Assembly: GCF_947179165.1 (NCBI RefSeq)
Contig: NC_077240.1
Span: forward strand, 25,524,001 to 25,588,000
Direction of reading: 5' to 3'
From: Solanum dulcamara
Lineage: Eukaryota; Streptophyta; Magnoliopsida; Solanales; Solanaceae
DNA length: 64,000 nucleotides
Below the pieces are notes generated by a model, which saw only the letters and a program-made list of their open reading frames with translations, was not told the DNA's origin and ran no database searches. The position numbers and the translations under genes were made by a program. Positions 11,053 through 22,199 of this stretch are shown here, piece after piece. Within the stretch, counting starts at the first letter, position 1. Each line of letters begins with the position of its first letter.

Positions 11053-11061
11053 CTATAAAAG
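11053..11061 (+). promoter_or_regulatory. TATA box of MIR403-like unit A
   Basis: CTATAAAAG, followed by the conserved block CCATCTAACTCATCTT. The same box and block occur at corresponding places in unit B (16290) and, with slight change, in the true MIR403 unit (23116). It lies about 210 bp upstream of the mature-like arm, a normal spacing for a plant Pol II microRNA gene. Confidence 0.65.
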
Positions 11062-11194
11062 GAGAAGTACTCTCCTCCATCTAACTCATCTTAGTTTGTG
11101 GATCCTTCTTCTTTTTACTCCAATTTTTTCTCCAATACTTTTGTCCTAGGTAGATGAAATTCAGGTAGCACAAATATATCAAACAAAAATTAGG

Positions 11195-11296
11195 AAGAGC
11201 CATATTTTAAGTTTCTGTGTGAATCTAGCGGACGATCTTTTCATCATTAGATGGGGCGTCTGATAGATTCACGCACAAACTCATAATATGTCTTTT
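11195..11296 (+). ncRNA. MIR403-like hairpin, diverged copy A
   Basis: This foldback has its 3' arm at 11263-11283. The arm starts ATAGATTCACGC and ends ACAAACTCA, and it matches canonical miR403 except at the first and last positions. The 5' arm (TTTCTGTGTGAATCTAG, about 11212-11228) pairs with it but carries changes that weaken the duplex compared with units B and C. The lower stem pairs GCCATATTTT with AATATGTC. It sits in copy A of the segmental duplication, downstream of a TATA box. It may be a decaying paralogue or an expressed variant; small-RNA data would decide. Confidence 0.6.
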
Positions 11297-12479
11297 TAAA
11301 TTGTTATGCTTGATTTGCTTTTTATCTATTATTTTAATTTGTCCATACATAGGAAAAAACGAAAAAGTGAAAAAAGATTTTAGTGAATGTTAACGAATTT
11401 TTTCCTTATCATTTAAAAAAAAATTCTTAACGATTTACTCCTTTCACTCAATTTCAACCACGATTTCACCATTGTTACTAGTTTAGAAATAATCTCAGTT
11501 TAGCAAGAGTTCATTTCATTGCCGTTCATCAAAGTCGCTTGAAGCTCAAGTTTAAAAAATCGATTTACAACAAATGAAGTTCATTTCGAGTGGTGATATC
11601 TCAACAGAATTAAAAAGCTGAGCGAAGTTCGAATCTAAAATTTGAGAGTATTTGGATAAAATTTGAGTGGGATTTGAACTGAATTTCAGTCCTTGTTCAT
11701 GGAACTTCAAAGTTACAGTCAAATTGTATCAATTTTGTATTGAAGTTATATTATAATTATTGTTAAGTTGTATAAAAATTGTATTTTAATTTCGTATGTT
11801 GTTGTAGTTGTTTTAAATTTCTATAAAAGTTGCATATAATGTTGCTGTAGTTATATTAAAACCAACACATAATTTATACAGTTATATACATATTTCATAC
11901 AAAATTTATATAGATTTCGTATACGAAATTGAGAGCTAGATTTGAAATCCTAAGCGAGATATTTTTCAAAAACCTAACATGAATTTCATACAAAATTTAT
12001 ACAATTATATATATAATTTATTTCGATTTTATAAACGAAATTATGAGCGAAATTCTAAGCCTTGAGTTGAGCGAGATTTGAAGTGTTAATTCGTATATAT
12101 TTTGGAAAAAACTCCTACTATGTTTGGCAAATTGAAATCTCTTGCTACATTCGATAATTATAAGTCTTATTTTGGCCGGAAAATGCCATATCCGGTGAAC
12201 TTTTCTTATCTTCTCTGCCATGGAGTCAATCATATACAGTGTATGTATCACTGAAATACCCCACACACAAGTGTATGTTGTATGTATTTTCAATGGCAGA
12301 CGACTTTTGTTGTATCAATGTATAGATCCGAGTCGTCTTCTTCTCCTTTGTGTATAATTCTTCATTGTTATTATTCGTTGCATGGGAGAGAGGATATAGT
12401 CCCGTTGAGCGCATACAGCATATCATGAATATATGTGTTGGTATAATAAAATTAAGTGAATGCATACAATCTATACATG

Positions 12480-12730
12480 TTAATAACAATAGAGTAGTTG
12501 CTGCGAATTGATACAAGTGACATTAGAGCGAGTGAATATAAATGATATAAGCTAGAAACAATTGATACAATAGAGCGAATAAATACAAGTGAAATTAAAA
12601 CGAATAAATATAAGTGATACAAAGCAGTAACAATTGATACAATACATCGAATGAGTACAAGTGAAACTAGAGCGAACAAATACAAGTGATACAACCATTA
12701 TGCACGAACGAATACAATTGGTACAGGCTG
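12480..12730. repeat. Degenerate tandem repeat of GATACAA/AATACAAGTGA units
   Basis: Imperfect units of roughly 65-70 bp containing AACAATTGATACAAT, GAGCGAATGAATACAAGTGA and close variants are repeated three to four times. The corresponding region of copy B (about 19740-19950) has the same structure, so the array predates the duplication. The long leftward open frame at 12452-12694 is a product of the repeat, not a gene. Confidence 0.6.
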
Positions 12731-12774
12731 CTAGCAGAGCAGAGCAAGTTTAGCATGAACTGTAATTAGAAAAA

Positions 12775-12960
12775 TTGTAGTTGTCCTTCGGGACTGACTT
12801 AGTTGGTTTTGAGGATGATCATCCATATGGATGACCCGAGATCAACTCCCTTCAATGCCTTCTGAGTCGATTCTGCAGCAAAGGGCTTGCCTAGTCCGGT
12901 TTACATCCCATGTGTGGTTTGTTGATTTGTGATAACTGATGTAATATATGAATACAATAT
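12775..12960 (+). mobile_element. tRNA-derived SINE (Au/SolS-like), probable
   Basis: The order of elements fits a plant SINE. A box A-like GACTTAGTTGGTTTTGAGG is followed by GGATGACCCGAGATCAACTC resembling a box B, then AGTCGATTCTGCAG, GGGCTTGCCTAGT and GGTTTACATCCCATGTGTGG. The last words resemble the body of Solanaceae SINEs as I remember them. I did not find a poly-A tail or target duplication, so the boundaries are approximate. Confidence 0.5.
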
Positions 12961-13387
12961 ATTGATTGTTTGTCACTGGTCTCAAGAAGATGTTAGCCTA
13001 TTAATTGAATAACACAATATGCGTATCAACAAAATTCAAGAGGGAAAGATTTGGAAAAATTTGAGAGAAGATGCGTATTTAGGGGATGAAATCGAAGTAT
13101 AATACAAGGTGAGAGATTTAGTCTATAAAAGGGAGTGTATCTTAATGGGCAAATCTACAGTAAATAGAAAACCTTAGCTGAGTTATGTAATTTTTTAAAC
13201 TATAATGTGTTGAGTAGTTATACTATCTATTTATTGATTTTACTTTTTTAGCAAATTTTTCACTAGAGAGAGTGTCTAGCAGCCTTTTATTAAAAATAAA
13301 AAGATATAAATAGGAATAAGATGAATAAGTACAAGTAAGAGGACTAGGCCTTACCTTACCAATCCTAATGAGGTAACTACTTATACA
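12961..13387. other. Intergenic, no gene seen
   Basis: AT-rich sequence between the two duplicated segments. A word CTATAAAAGGGAG near 13122 resembles the TATA region of the hairpin units but is not followed by a hairpin that I can see. No coding frame has recognisable features. Confidence 0.5.
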
Positions 13388-13563
13388 TATTTGCTTGGTT
13401 ATGCAATTTTTTCTTTAAATTATTGTAGCCTTCCAACTTGCTTAAAAATTGAGCCTAATAAGCTCTTAAAATCAAGTGGACCGTTGATTTAAATTGGACC
13501 TAAGGTCCTGAAATTTAGATGGACCAAGAGAAATGATAGTAACGATGGTATCCTAATCAAAAT

Positions 13564-16083
13564 TAGAGTTGTTAATACGGGCTGGCTCAGCCTATTCGGG
13601 GTAGTCTATTGTAACAATCTGTTTTCATCGTTATAGATTAGTCAGTGGGGAAGAAAATTGGGTCAAAAAACTTTTGGATAGTGACTTGGAAATATTGAGC
13701 CTAGGCCATACTTGGACCAAATCTGAGTCGGTTGAGGTCTAAGGTAATCCGATAATGAATGGGGGGATTGAATTCATAGTTTGACCATTGAAATTGATAG
13801 CCAAGACGATACAGAGCCTGTACGTCTTTACGAAATCGTATTCGGATAAGTAGAACTCTCGTAATTGAATTTGGCGTAAAGTATTGATTTTAGAACATCA
13901 TGAAATGAGGATGTGTTGCAAAATGAAAGCTTGGGACTCAAATCCTGACATTATGTCTCCGTGCATCCTGCTAGAGCTAGATTATTCCAGCCGAGGCAGG
14001 ACTGTTGTGGTGGGATGGGGCTTGTTGTGGTGGGCCAGTCGAGACAGAAAAGGAAAAAAATCCCCAAAACGTTATTTTTCTGCAAAAACCATTCTTAAGA
14101 GCTTAAAGGTGACCTAAGGCAGTTCTCCATCAATTTTCCATGAATTCTCGCGCCAAAGGTAAGTTAATTACTCCCTTAATCCGTATTTCGATTCTTAGAA
14201 CTTTGAATCATGTTTGGTTATCATTGGGGAGGGTTTTAGACTGAAAATAATGGTGGGGGAAAGCCCTAGTTGGGCATTAGGATCATGAGTTTCGTCAAGG
14301 GTTAGTAATTTATTATAATTCGGATAAAATAGGCCATTTTATTGATTCTTTGCATACATGTGATTGTTTTTAGACTAAGAACAAACTGAAATGCTTCGGA
14401 AAGGGAAAGCCTTAGCAGTTTAGAATTTCAAGTCTTTGTTTTGATGTAGGTAATGGTTTTGTCTTTCCGTATGTATCATATGTGCTTGTAAATTGCTTCA
14501 TATGTATGCATATATGTATGTGAATAGGGAAAGATGAAATGAACCACATGAAATAACTGTTTATTGTTAGTGGCATGTAATGAACTTGTTCTTGGTATTT
14601 GTAACCGTTTATGACTATTTATTGTAATTGTGATTGTGTTGTGTTTGATTAGATCGGGTGTCACATTCCAACACATAGTTGAATCGGATGTCACGTTCTG
14701 ACACATATTTGGATTGAGTGTCACGTTCCGATACAACATTGGATAGAGTGTCGCGTTCCGATACATTAATAGGTGAAGTGTAGGTTCCAAGAGAGAATCA
14801 TTCTTGACTGTGGATTATAATTGAGGCTGTCGACCTGTGTAAATATAAGTGTACTATTAGGAGATGACAAGTGGCAAAGTATTCTGTATATGTATGTTTA
14901 TTGTGTTGTAGCTACTTGTTACATGTCTCACTTATTGGAATAGATGCGTGATCTTATCAGTACACCGCTATTTTGTATATTGATACTGCACTTCCTCTTT
15001 CTTTGTTGAGTATAGGGCACTTTCAGGCAGTTGTTGAAAGATCTTGAATAGATGATGCTGAGTTTACGGAATTCAAGGGTGAATCAGTTTTTTCAGGCTA
15101 TCATGAGTTCTTCTCAAACTTGGTCCCTCCTCTCCAGACTTTGATTTTTCAGACATTATTTATTTTATGACTTTTTAGGGTTGCATCCCCTTGCTTTTTA
15201 CTTATTGTTTCGTCAGAGTTTTGGTACAATTACTATCAGATTCTAGGAATATTTCTGCATGTTTTTAGTTTGAATTGGCTGAGTTTATGGGGAGTTAGCG
15301 CCTTTTTCTTATTTAACATGTATCCACATCTTAAATTGCCTATTTCTTATTGTTACTAATTAGTCTGGGTTGTAATAATGGTTCTTCCACCAAAGGATTA
15401 GAGTGGATGTCAATCATGATGGATCAGGGTTATGACATTTATACAAGTTTTAAAATTTTACGGGTTAGGTTGGGCCGGCCCATAATTTTGGCGGGCCGAA
15501 ATAGTAGGCCCAACCCACAACTACGTGTGTTACGGGCCACACCGGGCTAGTCCACTTTTTTAAAAAGATTATATTTTTTATAATTTAAATGTAAATTTTA
15601 AAATGTTAACATAAATATCGACAAGAAAATATCTCATGGTGTATACTACTTTTTAACAAAGTCTCAAATTCATAAATAAAATAATCTTAATAATACTTAT
15701 TAAGTTTGGCTTCAAGTAAAGATTTGGTGGTATGACTTCAATCTGAAATCATTGTCATTTTATGTAAATATTTTGAATACAACCGTACAGGAAAATATTT
15801 TTAATATTTGGATTTATGAATTTTATAATATTCATATGCAAGGTATAAGACTTTAAGTTTAGACTACTCTAGTTATTTTTAATATTTTATTTTTAATTAT
15901 TTTTTATTTAGCCCACAAGCCAGTCCAACACACATTGTTTAAGCCCTACATGCTAGCAAGCTTATCCAGATCGGATTGAATAGCCCTATTCTTAAATGGG
16001 CTTTAAATTGTTTAACCCAACCCTATTAAATTACGGGTTTGGCCGGACTGATCCAACTGGCCTACCCGTTATTGATGGCTCTA
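13564..16083. mobile_element. hAT-type element interrupted by a solo LTR
   Basis: The termini are imperfect inverted repeats: left TAGAGTTGTTAATACGGG and, reverse complemented, right TAGAGCCATCAATAACGGG. They are flanked by 8-bp ATCAAAAT (13556-13563) and ATGAAAAT (16084-16091), as for hAT transposons. Removing the nested LTR at 13610-15437 leaves an element of about 690 bp without coding capacity. It contains several GGGCCGGCC/GGCCCAACCC-like words typical of a Solanaceae hAT MITE group. Copy A lacks the element. Confidence 0.8.
13610..15437 (+). mobile_element. Solo LTR of a gypsy (Tekay/Del-like) element, 1828 bp
   Basis: It begins TGTAACAATCTG and ends GATCAGGGTTATGACA, and is flanked by TCTAT (13605-13609) and TTTAT (15438-15442), a 4/5 match. 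The family is shown by repeated words around 14650-14765, GTGTCACGTTCCGA and variants, which also occur in the solo LTR at 17057-19006. No internal domain, primer site or second LTR is present, so unequal recombination probably removed the rest. It lies inside the hAT element. The frames at 13884-14117 and 14476-14790 are LTR sequence, not genes. Confidence 0.75.
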
Positions 16084-16289
16084 ATGAAAATATTAAAATG
16101 GAATCACCATTAAAACAAAATTAATAAATATTTTTAATTAGGTAACAATAATATGAACCCTTCATAAAATTTCTTCCAAATTTTCCATTGTATAAAACTT
16201 ATGGTAGTTTATTTAAGTCAAAGATCCTCAAATTATTTATAGAAAAGTAATTAATTTGGTAGTTTGTGCATATGGTTAGATTCTTTTAC

Positions 16290-16298
16290 CTATAAAAG
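16290..16298 (+). promoter_or_regulatory. TATA box of MIR403-like unit B
   Basis: CTATAAAAG, followed by CCATCTAACTCATCTTAG. It sits about 205 bp upstream of the mature-like arm and is conserved with unit A. Confidence 0.65.
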
Positions 16299-16426
16299 GA
16301 GTACTCTCATCCATCTAACTCATCTTAGTTTGTGGATCCTTCTTCTGTTTATTCCATTTTTTCTCCAATTCTTTTGTCCTAGGTAGATGAAATTCAGGTA
16401 GCAGAAATATATTAAACAAAAATTAG

Positions 16427-16528
16427 GAAGAGCCATATTTTAAGTTTGTGCGTGAATCTATCTGATAATCTTTTCATCATGGGTGTGGTGTCCGATAGAT
16501 TCACGCACAAACTCATAATATATCTTTT
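16427..16528 (+). ncRNA. MIR403-like hairpin, copy B (strong stem)
   Basis: The 5' arm AGTTTGTGCGTGAATCTATC (16443-16462) is the exact reverse complement of GATAGATTCACGCACAAACT in the 3' arm, a 20-bp perfect stem. The stem extends with imperfect pairs through GCCATATTTT and AATATATC. The candidate mature strand at 16495-16515 differs from canonical miR403 only at its first base (A for T) and last base (A for G). The loop is about 30 bp. Its pairing is better than that of copy A, so it is the more plausible expressed paralogue. If the ends are cut as in canonical miR403, the product would begin with A rather than U. Confidence 0.65.
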
Positions 16529-17056
16529 CAAATCTTTACGCTTGAATTGCTTTATATTTACTTTTTCAATTTGTACGTATATAGGAGAAAAAACGAAAGA
16601 GTCAAAAAAGAGTTCAACGAAAATTATGGATTTTTTCCTTAATAATCAAAAATAAATTCTCAACGATTTATTCCTTTCACTCAATTTCAACCATTGTGGC
16701 TAGCTAGTTTAGAGATATTTTCAATTTAGCAAGAGTTCATTTCATTGTTAGCCGTCAAAAGGAGATTGAAGTTCAATTTTAAAAAATCAATTTACCGCAA
16801 ACGAAGTTGGTTTTGAGTGGTGATAGCTGAGTAGAACTGGAACGCTAAGGAAAGTCCAAATCTAAAATTTGAGTGGGATTTGAACTGAATTTCAATCCTA
16901 GTATGTTGAAGTTCAAATTTACAGTCGAATTGTATCAATTTTGTATTAAAGTAATATTATAATTATATGTTAAGTTGTACAAAAATTATATTTGAAGTTC
17001 ATATGTTGTTGTAGTCGTTTTAAATTTCTATAAATGTTCTATGCAAGTTGTATATA

Positions 17057-19006
17057 TGTAACGATCTATTAGGTTGTTTTGAATATTAGAGCTTTTTATT
17101 TTATAAAACACTTATTCCGTAAATTTTTAATGGATACTTTGGACTATTCGATAACTACGGTTATTTAGTTGAGGGGTAAGTTTAAATAATTAATTTAATT
17201 ATTAGACTAAATTGATAATTTAGTTAATATGTTGTATCATTTGTCCCATATTTATTAAAATAAGTTGTGGGATTTAACTATTATTTATTTATTAATTCAT
17301 AATTAATTATCCTAATTTGTAAAAGAAAAGAAACGAAGGAAGAGACAGAAACTTACCTCGTGAAAAGAGAAGAGAGAGGGCCGAAACTTTCAGGTAAACA
17401 AAAACAAAGTCCTAACCTTACACTTTCTGTAACTAATTCAATGCATAGGTAATTGGTGAGCATTAAACTTTATTATTATTTTATTGCTTTGTTACTAAGA
17501 AAGGAATATAGAATGGGTTTTATTCAATTTGTGGTTACTGATTCACGTAGGTCCCTAGGTTAATGGTAGAAAAATGTAGGGTTGAGATGATTTGGAAAAT
17601 ATAGTATTTCTGCAACCTGTTGATTCTCAGTGAATTAACGTATTAATTCTTAAATTGTCTTTTGGAATTTTCTTATAGTTTTTATATTTTGACTTGAGTT
17701 TTGGATATATTGATATATGTAATTAAATATTAGGTGTATTATATTTTATGAATATTATTAGATTTAGGTTATTTGGAGGAATTAAGACTTAACCCTAGGC
17801 TTGAGATTCAGAAAATTAACTAAAGTAATAGGGGTGTTGTTAGTTTTGGAATCTTATTGTGATTATTTATTTGATTAGATTGCACTGATTTGGAAAGCCT
17901 AACGAAAGGGAAAGGCTCAAGTCTCGGAGGAATTGCTTGATTTCAGTTCTTCGGTTGAGGTAGGTTATGGTTTATTCCATATCATAGATAGACTCTTAAT
18001 AGTGATTGATAGTCATTGAGTAATGCGTGAAGTTTACTATGCATTTCATTGTTGTGGTTTGGATGGTTGGTATGTTGTTGTGATTTGTTTGAAATATTAA
18101 GACTCTGAAATCTATAATCTTGAACTTGCCCTATCAAAAATGATGCCTTGAATAGAGAAGACCTGAGAAAATATTGTTAATGAAGTGAAATGTAATAATA
18201 AAGAATGATAAATTAATTATATTTGGATCGGGTGTCACGTTCCGACGCGGTTTATTTGGATTGGGTGTCACATTCCGGAATGGTAATATTAAAAAATAAT
18301 AATTAAAATGACTTAATGCTACCCAATCTCCAATAACTCATTTTCCAAAATAGCGTGATGTGGAGGCCTGAGTCCTCTGTGTGATCTTGATATTGTTGAC
18401 TAGTTATGAAATTGTTCATTGTGTTGTCACTTGATCTTGATCTTATTGGTTGTCACCTGTTAAGTGCTATGATTGATTTTCCGCTACTACTTTATGCATA
18501 TTGATTTCTATTTTGAGTCGGTCGATGATATCTACTCAGTACATCTTGTCCTGTACTGACCCCTACTTGTATTTTTCTTTGTTTTATTTTGTGGAGTGCA
18601 ACGAGTGTTCCACCGACTTCGACTCGACATCAGCTCTAGTCAGTCTCCAGTTCATAAGATTTCAGGGTGAGCTATCCTTCTAGCTCGTGATGGATCTCTC
18701 GGTCATGGCATGTTGTCCTTAGTTTTCAGACACATTTTGTTATTTATTTATTCTGGTGTTTGACATTTTCAGACTTAGTTTTAGAATTTAGATGTCCTTA
18801 TGTGATGACTTTCAAATTTTGGAGAACGTTATGTAATAAATTTTTGTGGTTTTTGTTATGTCTTACTTTAATAAGATTTGAATTTCCGCATTATTATCGT
18901 GGTTTATAAGTTGAATCGTTAATGTAAATTGGGTTTTGTATCGTTGGTTCTCCCACTTAGGAGGTTAAGTGTGGGTGCCACTCATGGCCCATTTTGGATC
19001 GTGACA
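17057..19006 (+). mobile_element. Solo LTR of a gypsy (Tekay/Del-like) element, 1950 bp
   Basis: It starts TGTAACGATCTATTAGG and ends TTTTGGATCGTGACA, and is flanked by perfect 5-bp ATATA duplications (17052-17056 and 19007-19011). Copy A has an uninterrupted ATATA at 11834-11838 in the same context, proving insertion. TGTCACGTTCCGACG at about 18234 links it with the LTR at 13610. There is no coding content. A purine-rich stretch near 17330-17400 may be part of the transcribed leader. Confidence 0.9.
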
Positions 19007-19739
19007 ATATAATGTTGTTGTAGTTATATTAAAACCAGCACGAAATTTATACGTTTATATACTTATTTCATATAGAATTCATATAAATTTCATTCATGAA
19101 ATTGAGAGCGAGATTTGAAATCTTGAGTGAAATTCAAAGCATTTTTTTTCTTAAAAACCTAACACAAATTTTCTACAAAATTTATACAATTATATATATA
19201 GTTCATTCCGATTTTATACACGAAATTATGAATGAAATTCTAAACCTTAAGAAAGATTTGAAGTGTTAATTCGTATATGTTTTGAAAATAAACTCCTACT
19301 ATGTTTGGTAAATTGAAATCTCTTGCTACATTCTGTAAATATAAGTCTTATTTTGTATATATGTCTTTTCCCATTCTTGTTTTTGGGTGACCTTCTCGCT
19401 TGGCCGAAAAAATGCCATACACGATGAACTTTTCTTCTCCTCTCTGCCATGGAGTCAATCATATACAATGATATAGTGACTGTATGTATCAATGAAATAC
19501 AGTTTCAAGTGTATGCTTTATGTATTTTCAATGGCAGACGACTTTTGTTGTATCTATATATAGATCTGAGTCTTCTTCTTCTTCTCCTTTGTGTATGTAT
19601 TTTCACTGTTATTCATTGTATGGGAGAGATGATATAGTCTGTTGAGCAAGCAAATACATCATATCATGATTATATCCGTTGGTACAACAAAATTAAGCGA
19701 ATGCATATAACCTATACGTATATGTCGGTAACAATTGAG

Positions 19740-19950
19740 CATTAGTCATGAATGAATACAAGTGATATAAGCTAGTAACAATTGATATAATAAAGCGAAT
19801 GAATACAAGTAAAATTAGAACGAATGACCACAAGTGGTACAAATTAGTAACAATTGATAAATACATTGAATGAGAACAAGTGATATTAGAGTGAACATAT
19901 ACAAATAATACAACCATTATACGCCAACTAATACAGTTGATACAGGCTGC
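19740..19950. repeat. Degenerate tandem repeat, copy B counterpart
   Basis: GAATACAAGTGATA and AACAATTGATA units, paralogous to 12480-12730. It ends at CTGCTAGCAGAGCAAGTTTAG, shared with copy A. Confidence 0.55.
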
Positions 19951-20225
19951 TAGCAGAGCAAGTTTAGCGTGATGACTGATAATGAAATTACTATTGTATT
20001 AGAATATAAGGTTAGTGTGGGATACTAATATTTATATTTGTGTTCTATTATAATTTAGAAAACTCTCCTAAGTACTGGTCCAACAATAAAAAAAAGGCAT
20101 ATTACTACTTTTCGTACAAGCAACGCAGTGTATATTCTTTTTGTTTGTATATGCAACGGGATAATGTCAATGAATTCGCATAGGGGCGACTAATGTGTAC
20201 TTGAGCTGCTAAACTTCATTTGAGG

Positions 20226-20762
20226 AGCACGGGTGGCATAAATATAGAAAATTGAAAAAATTTAATTGAATCAAACTAATTCAATTTTTGATTCGTTTTT
20301 TTTTTTTTATTCAAAAGTTTAATTTTTTGATTCGATGTAAGGGGTTTGGTACTTCAGTACCGAAAAAATCAAACTTTTTGTTAAATAATTTATTTTAAAT
20401 AATATATATATATATATTTCCAGGAGGAACCCAAACGTATTTTTGTCGATGTACGTCATGTAAAGGAACAGGTCAACCTTCTTCCTTGTTTTTCTCGAAC
20501 AGTAGTTGGAGGCACAATGTTCTTGACAAGGACAAATATAGTCTTTTCGGCACAATAAGTATTTCATAGTGAAACACATCATCACTTAACATGGTTTTAT
20601 GTTTTAAAGTGTCTTATACTTTGATTTGATCCTTATTTTATTTTTCATTCACAACAGAAAAATTATTTTACAAAAATCGATCCTAACTAATTTGATTCGA
20701 TGTTCGATGCATATTTTTTCAAAACCAAAGAATTGAACTGAAGAACTGAACTTACACCCCTA
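20226..20762. mobile_element. Probable hAT-like MITE
   Basis: The left end reads CGGGTGGCATAAATATAG. The reverse complement of the right end reads AGGGGTGTAAGTTCAGTTC, and the interior is rich in TTGATTCG and AATTGAA words. This is the common Solanaceae pattern of elements with GGGGTG ends. I could not find a convincing 8-bp duplication, so the ends are approximate. The leftward frame at 20319-20585 has no recognisable domain. Confidence 0.35.
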
Positions 20763-20972
20763 CTTGTTGGTTTCAATTTTGTCTTAAACTTTTTGCAATT
20801 CTTAAATTTTGGTTTCTCGCAAAATTGATGGCATAAGTACTTGTTCTCTGAACATTATTTTTATTTATTTTATATAATCTGCTAGATTAATTTCTTCGAA
20901 CTTAATTAGAAAAAAAGCCTTCAAAAACTCCAATTTATACTACTTTGAGAAACGATGGCAAACACCATATGC

Positions 20973-21042
20973 ATAGATGATGTGGTATTAGCATTCCAAT
21001 AAGCGTCATAGATGATGTGGTATTAGCATTCCAATAAGCATC
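20973..21042. repeat. 35-bp tandem duplication
   Basis: ATAGATGATGTGGTATTAGC and what follows, through CCAATAAGC, occurs twice in direct succession (20973 and 21008). The second copy supplies the target site of the SINE that follows. Confidence 0.85.
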
Positions 21043-21207
21043 AACATAGATTGTGGTGTAGTGGTGAAACTGTTTCATCCTTAATAAGAAGTTTTGAGTT
21101 CGAGCCTTGAGTATGAAGAAAATTTTATTGAGAGCGTCACCTCTAAATGAGCCCTGCAGTGCGCGATCCAAATTTAGAAAGCTCCGAATGTCGGATGAAA
21201 AAAAAAA
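21040..21207 (+). mobile_element. tRNA-derived SINE with target duplication
   Basis: A 168-bp element ending in a run of A (21198-21207), flanked by 14-bp direct repeats GCATTCCAATAAGC (21026-21039) and GCATTCTAATAAGC (21208-21221), which differ at one base. The internal Pol III promoter is visible as TGTAGTGGTGAAAC (box A-like) and GAGTTCGAGCC (box B-like). The 3' body ends GCTCCGAATGTCGGATG. It is a Solanaceae-type SINE and is not a tRNA gene, because the cloverleaf beyond the boxes is absent. Confidence 0.8.
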
Positions 21208-21221
21208 GCATTCTAATAAGC

Positions 21222-22199
21222 TTCGTATTGTATTTGTTTGTGAGAGAAAAAGTCTAAAGATTACTTGGTCATATATACATTGATCACTTGTCAGAAAAGA
21301 AGTTGATATGGTAAGCATTCTTCAGTTTCAATCTAAAGGTTATAAGTTTGAGTCATCACTAAAATAAAAAAGATTGGGAGCTCCTACGAATTAATAAAAA
21401 ACTAAAAATTAAAATTAAAATTTTAAAAGTAAAATATATACGTTGTTCTCTTTAATTTTCAAGATATTCAACTTTTCAAATGATATTTTGTTCTTAAAGC
21501 TGCAAATCATATTTTGACAATCCTCTGTCTTTGCTGGAATTTGTTAATTAAAGATATTAACTTTTATATCGATTTTAATGAGTGAATAACTTATATTTAG
21601 TACATTAGATAGAAATTACTACTATAATATTTTAAATAGTACACAATAATATTTGAGTAATGTTAGACACTATTCTAAAAATACTATTTTAGCAGTGTAA
21701 AATATTTTTTAAAATTAAACAATTTTTTTTAATTAATTAAAAAATACAGAAATCAATAAAATATAAATACTATAAAACCAGCAAGTCGGATGTGGGTTAT
21801 GATAGTAGGCAAAAGATTACTAGTTAATTAGGTTGTTTCTCCTCAAGACTTCATCAACCAATTCATAATAGTAGCAACTAGCAAGTCGGTGAAAAATTGG
21901 AAGGTACATAAAAAATTCACAAGAAATTACTTGGGGACAAAGGAAAAATAATACTTGGTCATCAAGTTAATGACATGTGTACTTGATCATCAAATTGATG
22001 ACATATGTGCTCATGGAGTGCGCATATAAATAGAGGCAGATTTATAATTTTAAATCTCGCTACTTTGAATAGTGATAAATAAAAAAAATTTAGCATAAAG
22101 CAAGATAATACTTAATATTAATTAACAAATATGCATATAAAATTTAGACTTGTATTTGTCACTTTTAATATATAATATATTTTTTATGTTTTATCCTTA
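21222..22199. other. Intergenic, no gene seen
   Basis: AT-rich DNA. A short direct repeat (TACTTGGTCATCAAGTTAATGACAT and a variant) lies at about 21950-22010. I see no coding frame, RNA gene or bounded element. Confidence 0.5.

Larger units (their letters stand above)
8808..12765. repeat. Segmental duplication, copy A
   Basis: This segment matches 13388-19985 (copy B) in the same order and orientation once insertions are removed. Shared landmarks are TAGCCTTCCA and CCTAAGGTCCTGAAAT near the start, ATGGTATCCTA, AATATTATGAACCC, AAAGATCCTCAAATTATTTA, the TATA box and MIR403-like hairpin, CTCTGCCATGGAGTCAATCA, and CTGCTAGCAGAG at the end. Divergence is substantial, with many substitutions and small indels. 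Stretches at 8946-9144, 9340-9640 and 10683-11050 carry no gene. Copy A has a Mutator MITE and an hAT MITE that copy B lacks. Confidence 0.85.
13388..19985. repeat. Segmental duplication, copy B
   Basis: Tandem counterpart of 8808-12765. Without its three insertions (an hAT element with a solo LTR inside it, and a second solo LTR) it reduces to about 2.1 kb that aligns with copy A. It preserves the pre-insertion site of the Mutator MITE of copy A (16129-16137). Copy A preserves the empty sites for the hAT element (9670-9677) and the second solo LTR (ATATA at 11834-11838). The duplication is therefore older than these insertions. The residual 19985-20225 shows no gene. Confidence 0.85.

Noticed and set aside
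12452..12694. Repetitive hydrophobic leftward protein
   Set aside because: It is a translation of the degenerate tandem repeat; repeated peptide words mirror the DNA period.
21040..21207. Possible tRNA gene
   Set aside because: Boxes A and B are present, but no cloverleaf; the A-tail and 14-bp target duplication show a SINE.
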